Assembly (NCBI RefSeq): GCF_017939705.1
Contig: NZ_JAGKSQ010000012.1
Coordinates: forward strand, 34,462 to 98,461
Source of the DNA: Halalkalibacter suaedae
GTDB lineage: Bacteria; Bacillota; Bacilli; Bacillales; Bacillaceae_D
Direction of reading: 5' to 3'
DNA: 64,000 bases
Every line of letters begins with the position of its first letter. Position 1 is the first letter of the stretch. Positions 24,395-33,380 of this stretch are shown here, in pieces. The translations under genes were made by a program, and so were the position numbers. The notes beneath the pieces were generated by a model, which was given only the letters and a program-made list of their open reading frames with translations, had not been told where the DNA came from and searched no databases.

Positions 24395-25429
24395 ATGAAT
24401 CAAATACCCGCTACAGAAAATAAGCAGTTACTTATACCGAGGCATTTCATAAAAGTGTTCATACTAACTATGGTCTTACTTGGTATATGTGTATTGGCTT
24501 CTCTTGCTTTTGGGTCTCGTGCTGTTGGATGGAATGAGCTAATGAATGGCTTATTTCATCCAGAAGTACAGTCCCACGGAGCAAATGTTGTGCGCCAAAG
24601 AATTGCTAGAACGATATTTAGTCTAATGTGTGGTGCTGCACTAGGAGTTTCTGGAGCTCTTATGCAATCAGTTACACGTAATCCTATTGCGGACCCTAGT
24701 ATACTAGGAGTTAACACTGGGGCAGCACTCTTTGTCGTTTTTGGGATTTCCTTTTTAAATATTGGAACTGCTAGTCAATATATTTGGCTTGCCCTACTAG
24801 GAGCAATCTTAACTGCCATTTTTGTATTCGGAATTGGTTCGATGGGGAGTGGCGGTGCCACGCCCCTTAAACTCGTTTTAGCAGGTGCAGCTACAAGTGC
24901 GGCGTTATCATCACTTGTAATGGCAATCATGATTCCTCGCTCAAACGTCATGGATCAATTTAGATTTTGGCAGGTAGGTAGTGTTGGAGCTGGAAATTGG
25001 GATTCAATCTCGTTGTTTATTCCTTTTCTTGTTGTAGGATTACTAATAGCTTTCTTCTGTGCCCCAGCGCTAAATGCATTGGCATTAGGTGATGAAGTTG
25101 CTTCAGGACTTGGAGTACGCACTGGCACTCTTAGACTTATTGCAGCTTTTGGTGGTGTGCTCTTGTGTGGCGTTGCTACTGCACTGGCAGGTCCTATTGG
25201 CTTTATAGGATTATTATCAACACATGTTATTCGACTCGTTCTAGGTCCAGATTTGCGATACATTATCCCAATGTCTGCTCTATCAGGAGCGATCATATTA
25301 ACAGTATCGGATGTATTTGGTCGGATTTTAGGAAGTCCTGGTGAGCTAGAGGTTGGTGTGGTCACTGCCTTTGTTGGTGCCCCTATCTTAATCTTAATTA
25401 CAATGAAAGCGAAAATGCGTGCATTATGA
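24395..25429 (+). CDS. Ferric-siderophore ABC transporter permease (FecCD family), subunit 1
   Basis: A 344-residue permease with about nine to ten membrane helices. Family segments: VVRQRIARTIFSLMCGAALGVSG, MQSVTRNPIADPSILGVNTGA and TALAGPIGFIGLLSTHVIRL. It forms the heterodimeric channel with the next gene. It starts 1 base after the lipoprotein stop codon; no strong ribosome site is visible, so translation is probably coupled. Its end overlaps the next start by 4 bases. Confidence 0.94.
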   Translation: MNQIPATENKQLLIPRHFIKVFILTMVLLGICVLASLAFGSRAVGWNELMNGLFHPEVQSHGANVVRQRIARTIFSLMCGAALGVSGALMQSVTRNPIADPSILGVNTGAALFVVFGISFLNIGTASQYIWLALLGAILTAIFVFGIGSMGSGGATPLKLVLAGAATSAALSSLVMAIMIPRSNVMDQFRFWQVGSVGAGNWDSISLFIPFLVVGLLIAFFCAPALNALALGDEVASGLGVRTGTLRLIAAFGGVLLCGVATALAGPIGFIGLLSTHVIRLVLGPDLRYIIPMSALSGAIILTVSDVFGRILGSPGELEVGVVTAFVGAPILILITMKAKMRAL

Positions 25430-26457
25430 TAAATGAATCTATGAATCTTATAAAAGTTGGCAGAACAAAAAGACTTCGTCGTTTTTACCTTATGACCTCC
25501 TTGCTAGCAGTTATTGCATTTGCACTTTGTTGTACTATGCTTATGTTAGGAAACACGATTTATCCTGTTATGGATGTAATTCGTGTTCTATTGGGGGAAG
25601 ATATAAAAGGAGCATCATTCGCTGTCGGAACGATTCGTTTTCCGAGAATGGTTGCAGGTGTTTTTGCTGGATTTGCATTTGGAGTTTCTGGCTATGTCTT
25701 CCAGACTATGTTAAGAAACCCTCTAGCAAACCCCAATGTAATCGGTATCACAGCTGGTTCAAGTGCAGCGGCTGTTTTTTGTATCATCGTACTTCAGGCA
25801 AGTAATATGGTTGTTTCGATTGCTTCTGTTATCGGGGGGCTTGTTACAGTAATTGCTATTTTTGCCTTATCAAGAGGAACGTCATTTTCAATAGGAAGAT
25901 TAATTTTAATAGGGATTGGCATTCAAGCAATGCTAAACGCTGTCGTATCGTATCTATTACTCATTGGTCAAGAACACGACATCCCAACTGCAATGAGATG
26001 GCTAACTGGTAGTCTTAACGGAATGAAAATGGAGACACTTTATCCTCTTATCGTAACTGTCCTTATCTTTGCACCTATTATCATTGCACTTGGAAAACGA
26101 TTAGATATGTTAGAGCTCGGAGAACAAGCAGCAACCTCACTTGGAATCCATACTGACAAGACACGCCTTTTCCTTGTGATTAGTTCTGTACTAATTATTG
26201 CGTTAGCAACTGCTTCAACAGGACCTATTGCATTTGTTGCCTTTCTTTCAGGTCCTATTGCAAAAAGGTTAGTTGGCGTTGGATTTTCAAGCGTTATTCC
26301 AGCAGGACTTGTTGGGATCATTTTAGTTTTAGCATCGGATCTTATTGGACAATTCGCTTTCGTTACTAGATACCCTGTAGGTGTCATTACAGGTATTCTA
26401 GGTGCTCCTTATCTGATCTATCTGCTAATCCGAATGAATCGAAAGGGAGATTTATAA
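25426..26457 (+). CDS. Ferric-siderophore ABC transporter permease (FecCD family), subunit 2
   Basis: A 343-residue FecCD permease with nine to ten helices: GTIRFPRMVAGVFAGFAFGVSG, MLRNPLANPNVIGITAGSS, ASTGPIAFVAFLSGPIAKRL. It overlaps the preceding gene (ATGA) and the following ATPase gene by 1 base (TAATG), indicating tight translational coupling in the operon. Confidence 0.94.
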   Translation: MINESMNLIKVGRTKRLRRFYLMTSLLAVIAFALCCTMLMLGNTIYPVMDVIRVLLGEDIKGASFAVGTIRFPRMVAGVFAGFAFGVSGYVFQTMLRNPLANPNVIGITAGSSAAAVFCIIVLQASNMVVSIASVIGGLVTVIAIFALSRGTSFSIGRLILIGIGIQAMLNAVVSYLLLIGQEHDIPTAMRWLTGSLNGMKMETLYPLIVTVLIFAPIIIALGKRLDMLELGEQAATSLGIHTDKTRLFLVISSVLIIALATASTGPIAFVAFLSGPIAKRLVGVGFSSVIPAGLVGIILVLASDLIGQFAFVTRYPVGVITGILGAPYLIYLLIRMNRKGDL

Positions 26458-27296
26458 TGAAACCGACACATATTTTTCAAACTGAAGGAATCACTGCTGG
26501 ATACGAAAATAAAATGATTCTACATGATGTGAGTATTTCGATCCCTAGCAACCAAATTAGTATTATTATTGGAGCTAACGGATGTGGAAAATCAACACTT
26601 CTTAAAACGATGGCTAAGCTCATTAAACCCACGTCTGGTCAAGTAACGATGGACGGAAAACCAATTAATAAGATTCCACCAAAGCAATTGGCTCGTGTGT
26701 TAGGTCTCCTGCCTCAATCACCTATTGTTCCTGAGGGGATCACCGTTGCAGATCTAGTTGGTCGCGGCAGGTACCCACACCAATCATTTCTAAAAGGCTG
26801 GACACAGAAGGATTATGAGGCAGTAACCGAGGCAATGGAAATGATGAATATTACTCAGTTTGCTGATCGACATATTGATGAGCTTTCTGGCGGTCAAAGA
26901 CAGCGTGTATGGATTGCCATGGCTCTAGCTCAACAAACAGATATCTTATTTCTTGATGAACCAACAACCTTTTTAGATATTACCTATCAAATCGAAATTC
27001 TTGATCTGCTAACAGACCTCAATCGAAAACTCGGAACAACGATTGTCATGGTCCTACATGATATCAATTTGTCAGCTCGTTATGCAGATTATATATTTGC
27101 TCTTCATCAAGGAAAGCTTGTCGAAGAAGGTGAACCTTCAAAGATAATTACAAGTGAGCTAATTAAAGATATTTTTGGACTTCATTGCACGGTAATCGAA
27201 GACCCCGTTTCGGGCTCTCCTTCTGTTGTACCAATAGGAAGGCATCATGCTAATTTTTATATGGATAAGCAAACTTACGGTGCCGAGTTATCTTAA
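26457..27296 (+). CDS. Ferric-siderophore ABC transporter ATP-binding protein
   Basis: A 279-residue ABC ATPase with Walker A GANGCGKST, signature LSGGQRQR, Walker B ILFLDEPTTFLD and switch His in VLHDINLSARYAD, the usual FepC/FecE pattern. It is the last gene of the operon, ending 6 bases before a strong terminator stem. It is tailored to this importer, unlike the sugar importer at 35932-39457, which has no ATPase of its own. Confidence 0.95.
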   Translation: MKPTHIFQTEGITAGYENKMILHDVSISIPSNQISIIIGANGCGKSTLLKTMAKLIKPTSGQVTMDGKPINKIPPKQLARVLGLLPQSPIVPEGITVADLVGRGRYPHQSFLKGWTQKDYEAVTEAMEMMNITQFADRHIDELSGGQRQRVWIAMALAQQTDILFLDEPTTFLDITYQIEILDLLTDLNRKLGTTIVMVLHDINLSARYADYIFALHQGKLVEEGEPSKIITSELIKDIFGLHCTVIEDPVSGSPSVVPIGRHHANFYMDKQTYGAELS

Positions 27297-27302
27297 AAGT
27301 AA

Positions 27303-27349
27303 TTCCTGCCCCAACTACACATTACTGTAGTGGGGGCAGGAATTTTTTT
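27303..27349 (+). terminator. Terminator of the siderophore operon
   Basis: CCTGCCCC-ACTACA pairs with its complement TGTAGTGGGGGCAGG, followed by AATTTTTTT. Confidence 0.9.
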
Positions 27350-27355
27350 GTTTTT

Positions 27356-28234
27356 TTAATAATGGAGTTTAAGGAATTCTTTTATCTCTTTATTTATATT
27401 GACCAGATGCACCTCTGAGGGAAAATGTCCCATCCCATATGTGATAAAACCCTTTAGGTTCGGGATGATTTCTTTTGCCGCTTTATAAATTTTACTCTGG
27501 GGAAAGAACACATCTTTCTTTCCTGCTATAACTAACGTCGGTGCTTGATAGTTACTTAATTCATCCTTCTCAGTCAATTTAGGCATATCCTGTTCAAGCT
27601 TTACATGCTTAAACACATCACCAATGATTATCTTATCGATCTCCTTCATACTACTCGCGGACATCCGTCCCGTGATCTCAATTAGATATTTCTGTGATGA
27701 CGTTAGATTAAAAAGGACTAGTGGAATGAGTATTTCCTTAATCATCTTCAATTTTGACCCTAAACGGAATCCTGCTGGTGAAACTAATACAGCACAATCA
27801 ATTTTCTCCGGCATATAGGTAGCTAATCTTAATATAATTCCCGCCCCGTACGAGGGCCCAATAAATGCACATCGCTTGATCGTAAAGAAATCCATAAGTT
27901 CCTCGCTCCATTGCGCAAAGCTTTGATCTTTTGCTGAGACTCTATTTTCATCGCTATAACCCGGATGTCCAATTGTGTCCGGTGCATATACTCTGTAGGT
28001 TTCCACCAATGGTGCAAACCAAGATAATGTCATAGGATTAATACAATTCCCTCCTTGAAAAATAAAAAGCGGCTTACCGTCTTTCGGACCTGCCACAAGT
28101 ACATGTGTCTTCCCAAAACTGGTATCTACATATACCCGTTCAACATCAAAACGAAAAGAGTCTAAATAGTGCTCATAGTGTTTTTGAATTCCCTTTTTCC
28201 CCTCATTACTTTTATAGATCGTTCCGTGACCCAT
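27356..28234 (-). CDS. Alpha/beta hydrolase
   Basis: A 292-residue alpha/beta-hydrolase fold protein: oxyanion-hole region LFIFQGGNCINPMTLSWF, nucleophile elbow FIGPSYGAGIIL (G-x-S-x-G), late acid region APTLVIAGKKDVFFP and catalytic His in YGMGHFPSEVH. The substrate is unknown. I prefer ATG at 28232-28234, after GAGGTG; an upstream in-frame ATG (about 28303) also has a GGGGGA site and would add a poorly conserved-looking 23-residue extension. It is a single gene, convergent with the siderophore operon. Confidence 0.82.
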   Translation of the reverse strand: MGHGTIYKSNEGKKGIQKHYEHYLDSFRFDVERVYVDTSFGKTHVLVAGPKDGKPLFIFQGGNCINPMTLSWFAPLVETYRVYAPDTIGHPGYSDENRVSAKDQSFAQWSEELMDFFTIKRCAFIGPSYGAGIILRLATYMPEKIDCAVLVSPAGFRLGSKLKMIKEILIPLVLFNLTSSQKYLIEITGRMSASSMKEIDKIIIGDVFKHVKLEQDMPKLTEKDELSNYQAPTLVIAGKKDVFFPQSKIYKAAKEIIPNLKGFITYGMGHFPSEVHLVNINKEIKEFLKLHY

Positions 28235-28615
28235 GCATACACCTCTATTTTTATTTGTCTCTTTAATAGACAGCATGTGTGAAAGAAAGGTTTCATTTTT
28301 CATAAAGATTCCCCCACAATGCTCAAAATCCGTTAAATGCATTTCCGTTAGTTAGAACGCTTAGATAGTAAACTCTTTTACTACTATTCCCACTAAGTTA
28401 GAGTCACCACTCATTTATGATAACGAGTTTCAATATCAACTATCGATAGTAATTATAAAATTAAACTAATTATAGTTACATTTTTACCCTGCTAGTCATA
28501 TTATGATCTCAACAATCCTAATAAAGAGCTAAACATTTATTACCTTTACCAATTCAACCTATGCATCTTTTACTATCTAATTTTGTAATTGAGAATAGCT
28601 ATTATTAATTGATAA
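28235..28615. other. Intergenic region between divergent hydrolase and P-type ATPase genes
   Basis: AT-rich. It contains a direct repeat TAATTATA and the small palindrome TATCGATA near 28440-28480, which may be part of promoters or operators. I cannot assign a regulator. Confidence 0.3.
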
Positions 28616-28627
28616 AAGGAGGTAATG

Positions 28628-30553
28628 ATGTTGATGACTTGGCTTTTGTTCATTAACAAAAAGAATGTTTTCTTCAAACCAGAGTGGGTGTCAGCACATA
28701 GCTGGAAAATCGAATTGATCGCGGCATTAATGAGTGGACTATTGATTGGTATTGGTTGGATTGTTCAGGATGGGTTTCAAGCAGTGTCAGCCGGTATCTT
28801 CATCGCAGCCTATATTATAGGAGGCTACGCAAAAGCGAAGGAGGGGATCACTGAAACGATCTCCGAGAAGAAGCTTAATGTTGAATTACTTATGATTCTA
28901 TCCGCAATCGGTTCAGCAGTCATTGGTTACTGGTTTGAAGGAGCGATTTTGATCTTCATTTTCGCTTTAAGTGGTGCACTTGAATCCTATACAACGAAAA
29001 AGAGCCATAGGGAGATATCAGCTCTTATGAACTTACAGCCTGAAGAAGCTATTCGTATTGATGGCGATAACGAAGAGCGGGTACCTATCAAGAAATTGAA
29101 TTTAGGTGATCTTTTATTAATAAAACCAGGAGAACGAATTCCTGCAGATGGGATAATCATTGAAGGACAATCTATTATAGATGAATCAGCCATTACTGGT
29201 GAGTCAATTTCAGTCAGCAAAAAAGTGAACGACGAGGTATTCGCTGGGACCGTAAACCTTCGTGGCTTCCTTAAGATGAAAATGACGAAAGCCAATGAGG
29301 AAACGCTATTTCAAAGGATCATTCAGCTTGTTCAAACCGCCAAAAGTGAAAAGTCCCCCTCACAACAACAAATCGAACAATTTGAAGGAACATATGTCAA
29401 AATTGTTCTCCTTTTAGTAGGACTGATGATGATTCTCCCTCACTTTGTATTTGGCTGGAGTTGGACAGAGACATTCTACCGGGCAATGGTCCTGCTCGTT
29501 GTCGCCTCTCCCTGTGCCTTAGTTGCGTCCATTTCTCCCGCAATTTTATCGACAATCTCAAATGGCGCCCGTAATGGGATTCTATTTAAGGGAGGTATTC
29601 ACCTTGAACGCTTATCCAAGATCAAAGCAATTGCATTTGATAAGACAGGGACACTCACAAAAGGGAAACCAAACGTAACAGATATTCTTGTTAGGGATGA
29701 CCTTACAATAGAAACAGTTCTTACTAATGTCGCTGCAATCGAACGATATTCTACCCATCCCTTGGCCACGACAATCGTAGAATATGCATCCGATCACGTT
29801 GATTCACAAAGAAAATTAGCGATTGAAAACATGGAGGATGTTAGTGGATTTGGTGTTCAAGCAAAAGTCGATGGGGCAATCTGGAAAGTAGGAAAAGCTG
29901 AATTTGTTGGGGTAAAGGAAGCTCTTGAATTTCATAAATACGAGGTTGACCGACTTTCAAACGAAGGGAAAACGATTGTCTTTGTTAAAGATAAGAAAGG
30001 AATTGCCGGTGTCATTGCTCTAAAGGACGTTGTCCGTGATGAAGCAGTTGTAGCGATTCAAGCACTTCAAGAGGCCGGAATCCAAACTATCATGCTAACA
30101 GGAGATCGTACACAAACTGCAACTGCTATCGCTAAAGAATGTGGAATTTCTGAATTTATTGCTGAATGTCTCCCTGACACAAAGGTAAAAGAAGTAAAAA
30201 AACTAGAACAGAAGTATGGTAAAGTGGCTATGGTCGGAGATGGAATAAATGACGCCCCTGCACTCGCTACGGCCTCAGTTGGAATCGCGATGGGAGGCGG
30301 CACAGATGTTGCACTTGAAACATCTGATATTGTCCTTATGAAAAATCACTTATCAAGAATTGCAGATGCAATCTTGTTAACGAAGAGAATGAACCGGATT
30401 ATAAAGCAAAATATCATTTTCTCCATTTTAGTTATTTGTCTTTTGATCGTATCAAACTTCATGCAGTCGCTCTCTTTACCCCTTGGAGTAATTGGACATG
30501 AAGGAAGTACGATCCTTGTTATTCTAAATGGCTTACGTTTGTTGAGGAAGTAA
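28628..30553 (+). CDS. Heavy-metal P-type ATPase, ZosA-like
   Basis: A protein of about 641 residues with the P1B ATPase layout: two N-terminal helix pairs, actuator loop (IIDESAITGESISV), membrane motif VASPCALVAS, phosphorylation site AFDKTGTLTKGKP, ATP-binding HP (YSTHPLATTIVEY) and hinge MVGDGINDAPALATA. The metal-site motif is SPC rather than CPC, and there is no N-terminal CxxC domain; both agree with B. subtilis ZosA, a zinc uptake ATPase. Zinc or another divalent metal as substrate is inference. AAAGGAGG at about 28615-28622 sits before ATG codons at 28625, 28628 and 28634; 28628 or 28634 is best spaced. Confidence 0.92.
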   Translation: MLMTWLLFINKKNVFFKPEWVSAHSWKIELIAALMSGLLIGIGWIVQDGFQAVSAGIFIAAYIIGGYAKAKEGITETISEKKLNVELLMILSAIGSAVIGYWFEGAILIFIFALSGALESYTTKKSHREISALMNLQPEEAIRIDGDNEERVPIKKLNLGDLLLIKPGERIPADGIIIEGQSIIDESAITGESISVSKKVNDEVFAGTVNLRGFLKMKMTKANEETLFQRIIQLVQTAKSEKSPSQQQIEQFEGTYVKIVLLLVGLMMILPHFVFGWSWTETFYRAMVLLVVASPCALVASISPAILSTISNGARNGILFKGGIHLERLSKIKAIAFDKTGTLTKGKPNVTDILVRDDLTIETVLTNVAAIERYSTHPLATTIVEYASDHVDSQRKLAIENMEDVSGFGVQAKVDGAIWKVGKAEFVGVKEALEFHKYEVDRLSNEGKTIVFVKDKKGIAGVIALKDVVRDEAVVAIQALQEAGIQTIMLTGDRTQTATAIAKECGISEFIAECLPDTKVKEVKKLEQKYGKVAMVGDGINDAPALATASVGIAMGGGTDVALETSDIVLMKNHLSRIADAILLTKRMNRIIKQNIIFSILVICLLIVSNFMQSLSLPLGVIGHEGSTILVILNGLRLLRK

Positions 30554-30554
30554 T

Positions 30555-30602
30555 TAAAAAGGTTCCAAACTTCCTAATTGTGGAGGTTGGATCCTTTTCT
30601 TT
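30555..30602. terminator. Bidirectional terminator after the P-type ATPase
   Basis: AAAGG-TTCCAA-ACTTCC pairs with GGAGGTTGGATCCTTT, flanked by A-run and T-run. It also serves the convergent gene ending at 30609. Confidence 0.82.
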
Positions 30603-30608
30603 TACCAT

Positions 30609-31061
30609 CTAAAACGGTTTAAGCGTCATAAGAATAATCAACACAACTGCAGCAATAAGCATAACTGTATGAAGTGGAGCGATCTCCTTTGCTAATTTAA
30701 TATATTCTTCTGGCAGTTCTTCTTCTTGATGTTTCTCAAGTACTTCTAATTGAAGCTTTGCTTTCTTCGGTAAAATCGCTACAACAACTGGTTGCACAGC
30801 AATATAAATGACAAGTGAAGCTATGAACCAAATTTCTTTAAACAGGTACGGGTTTATAATCCCCATCACAATGCCTGTGACTAATAACGTGATGCTTCCA
30901 ACCTTGGCATACTTTTCAATTCCTTCTGAAACCTTGTGTGCAAATGCCGCTTGAGTTGTTGTTCTCACCGTGCTTAATAATACTGGCATTCCAAAAGATG
31001 CACCTAAGCCTACGACCGCAGCCACAATGTGAATCACTAATAAAAATGAATACAATGTCAT
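30609..31061 (-). CDS. Small integral membrane protein (DUF2269-like)
   Basis: A 150-residue protein with four membrane helices: LYSFLLVIHIVAAVVGLGAS, the segment around VGSITLLVTGIVMGII, FIASLVIYIAVQPVVVAIL and, at the C-terminus, TVMLIAAVVLIILMTL. A conserved-looking His lies in helix 1. This pattern resembles the DUF2269 family of unknown function; I cannot go further. ATG at 31061 follows AAAAGGGAG; the frame is open for 17 more codons without support. Confidence 0.75.
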   Translation of the reverse strand: MTLYSFLLVIHIVAAVVGLGASFGMPVLLSTVRTTTQAAFAHKVSEGIEKYAKVGSITLLVTGIVMGIINPYLFKEIWFIASLVIYIAVQPVVVAILPKKAKLQLEVLEKHQEEELPEEYIKLAKEIAPLHTVMLIAAVVLIILMTLKPF

Positions 31062-31203
31062 GATTTCGCTCCCTTTTCTTTTTTTAAAAAAAGACCCTGC
31101 AAATCTGAACATAATAGTACATCTTATTAATTCACCTTGTGATTAATACCAAATCCGGTAATCTAACATCCCATTAATGGCACCCACTTCCCTGCCTTTG
31201 AAT

Positions 31204-31764
31204 TTATACCTTTAACAAGCCACGGAATCCTCTTGAAGCATAGTAGGATTCTGCTCCATTGTGGTACACAAATACCGTTTCATAACGGCGATCACAAAAG
31301 AGAGCCCCACCCAGTTCTCTGATAGCATTAGGTGTTTTTACCCAACTCGATGTTTTCAAGTCAAAACTCCCTAGCGTCTGCAAGTGTCTGTATTCTTCCT
31401 CTGTCAAAAGCTCGATCCCCATTTCACAAGCCATATCTTCGGCACTGGTTTCAGGTTTATGCTTCTTTCTTGATTCAAGTGCTTCACGATCATAGCAAAC
31501 ACTTCTACGACCTTTTGGACTTTCTTTTGAACAGTCAAAAAATAGATATTCATTCGTTTCCTTATCATAACCAACCACATCCGGTTCACCATCAGTTCTT
31601 TCCATCTCATTAAGTGACCATAACTTTTCAGGGTTTCCTTCTAGCTTTTCTTGAACGTTAGCCCATTCAATCTCTCTATGATAAGCTCTGTTTTTTTCAA
31701 AACGAGTTTCCAATATTTTAAGTAATTCTTCACGTTGCTCAAGTGGCAGTTCCTTGTTTGTCAT
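31204..31764 (-). CDS. DUF4256 domain protein
   Basis: A 186-residue soluble protein with conserved blocks WSLNEMERTDGEPDVVGYD, YLFFDCSKESPKGRRSVCYD and LFCDRRYETVFVYHNGAESYYASRGFRG. These fit the DUF4256 family, widespread in Bacillota and without assigned function. No membrane segments or signal peptide. It is a single gene with no informative neighbours. Confidence 0.82.
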   Translation of the reverse strand: MTNKELPLEQREELLKILETRFEKNRAYHREIEWANVQEKLEGNPEKLWSLNEMERTDGEPDVVGYDKETNEYLFFDCSKESPKGRRSVCYDREALESRKKHKPETSAEDMACEMGIELLTEEEYRHLQTLGSFDLKTSSWVKTPNAIRELGGALFCDRRYETVFVYHNGAESYYASRGFRGLLKV

Positions 31765-31902
31765 ATGTATCTTCCCCTTGCCGGAAATAGTCTAAGCTTA
31801 CTCCATTTGTAATTAAAGTTCCTTACAGGCTTTAAAAATCCTGCTCCTATATCAAATAAGGTGCCAGAAATCACTAAATTAACTCTAGCTAGCTACTAAC
31901 CT

Positions 31903-31943
31903 AAAAAGAAGATCTCTTCCCCACAAGGGCAGAAACCTTCTCT
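31903..31943 (-). terminator. Probable terminator after yesL
   Basis: On the minus strand AGAAG-GTTTCT-GCCC and GGGG-AAGAGAT-CTTCT form an imperfect stem, followed by TTTTT. Confidence 0.6.
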
Positions 31944-31950
31944 AAGATCA

Positions 31951-32577
31951 TTATGCAGCACTTTGATGACTTCTCTCTATTCTCGTAAAAGCTAAGAATG
32001 ACGCCCACATGATGACGAGCGCTAAGGCACTTCCTGAAAATAATGGAATTAAGCCGGGTATCGACGTCATTAACAGATAGACGGCAAATGCACCCATTAC
32101 CTTAAGCACGGTCGAAATTGGGTTCATCAGCATAATTAGGATCGAGTGTTTTATGATCTGAGGCAGTGAAATATCATAATGAACATATACAGGGAATACA
32201 TAAAGTGATGTTAAAATGATACCTAAGCCCAACAATAAGGTTGGGTAGTACAATAGGCTAAAGAGCCCCGCTGTGCTTCCAAGAAACTGAATATTGACGT
32301 ATAAAATATAACCAACTAGAAGGAAGGTCAAGCCAAGAAGGTTGCTTTTAATGAATTCTTTTTTAAATGACGCCCAAAACGTTTTAAAGATCGGGATATC
32401 GTCGTCACCCATCAGCATTTTACGAACAATGACAAACATAGCAATCGTTGCCGGAAATAGTCCAAGTATAAATAAACCTATTATAGAAAAACCAAGCCAT
32501 ATTAGATTAAGATAGGCTAATCTCATCAGCCACTCACAAACTTTGTAGATCCCTCCCATTGTTCCGTTCATTTGCAT
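31951..32577 (-). CDS. yesL: YesL-like DUF624 membrane protein
   Basis: A 208-residue membrane protein of the DUF624/YesL family, with five to six helices (LNLIWLGFSIIGLFILGLFPATIAM, LLGLTFLLVGYILYV, VLKVMGAFAVYLLMTSIPG). YesL members accompany pectin and rhamnogalacturonan clusters of bacilli; their function is unknown, though they are often suggested to assist ABC sugar uptake. The ATG at 32577 follows GGAGGGG. It is 24 bases downstream of yesU and is the last gene of the locus. Confidence 0.85.
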   Translation of the reverse strand: MQMNGTMGGIYKVCEWLMRLAYLNLIWLGFSIIGLFILGLFPATIAMFVIVRKMLMGDDDIPIFKTFWASFKKEFIKSNLLGLTFLLVGYILYVNIQFLGSTAGLFSLLYYPTLLLGLGIILTSLYVFPVYVHYDISLPQIIKHSILIMLMNPISTVLKVMGAFAVYLLMTSIPGLIPLFSGSALALVIMWASFLAFTRIERSHQSAA

Positions 32578-32601
32578 AGCTGCCCCTCCGATCCTTGTCT
32601 A

Positions 32602-33294
32602 TTAGTTACGTTCGGCTTCATAAACAGCTAGATTTGCATAACCAGCTTTCATAGGAGCCATTTGTCTAAATCCAATCTTCCCCCCGCCATAAACGGGGCC
32701 ATATGTCACACCATCATCTTCCCATTCGAGAACAGTCAAATCATTGATTGAAAACTGGACGATCCCTTCATACTTCACAAGCCTCATATGATAGGGCGAA
32801 CAAGCATCTTCAACGGGTGGCAAAGGATCAGCACCTGTAGCAACTAAGTGAAACCCATGACTTTTTCTTAAATTACAAGTGCGAAATGCTCGTTCTTCTG
32901 AATGCTTATGCCTAAAGTACGATAAGTGTAGTGCATCGATTGAGCCTGAATGGTATTCAGGGTACCTTCCATTTCGCACAGGTAAATTACGATCAAAAAG
33001 ATCTTCTCCCTTTCTACCAACAGCAGCAAAGAAGATCATACAAAGCCCAGGCTCTCTGATAGGATAAAATTCCCACTCGACTATGATTTTATCTGAGAAA
33101 TCAACAGGACACCAATAGACCCAGTGAGCATTATCTCCATGCACTTGACCATCTAATTCGTTTTCCAAATATATTCGTTGATCTGAAAAGCTGATCTTAG
33201 CCTCGCCTTCAAGCCTCCAATTTTTCATATCCTGTTCAGTTGATAAAGCATTCTCATAAAGCATCATGCCTTTTTTAAATTCCGTATATCTCAT
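32602..33294 (-). CDS. yesU: YesU-like DUF1961 protein
   Basis: A 230-residue protein of the YesU/DUF1961 family, a beta-jelly-roll fold similar to concanavalin-type lectins and glycosidases (LYENALSTEQDMKNWRLEGE, DNAHWVYWCPVDFSDKIIVEWEF, GGGKIGFRQMAPMKAGYANL). There is no signal peptide. The family sits in rhamnogalacturonan clusters and its activity is not established. GGGGGC precedes the ATG at 33294. It is grouped with yesL, downstream of the regulator yesS. Confidence 0.85.
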   Translation of the reverse strand: MRYTEFKKGMMLYENALSTEQDMKNWRLEGEAKISFSDQRIYLENELDGQVHGDNAHWVYWCPVDFSDKIIVEWEFYPIREPGLCMIFFAAVGRKGEDLFDRNLPVRNGRYPEYHSGSIDALHLSYFRHKHSEERAFRTCNLRKSHGFHLVATGADPLPPVEDACSPYHMRLVKYEGIVQFSINDLTVLEWEDDGVTYGPVYGGGKIGFRQMAPMKAGYANLAVYEAERN

Positions 33295-33380
33295 ACAAGA
33301 AAGCCCCCTATATATGCTTTTTCATACACTATAAAATGACGAGACGTTTCCAGCAATCATACTTTTTTGCACCCTTGATT

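Noticed and set aside
33300..33370. cre site before yesU (around GACGTTTCCA)
   Set aside because: Four or more mismatches to the consensus on either strand.
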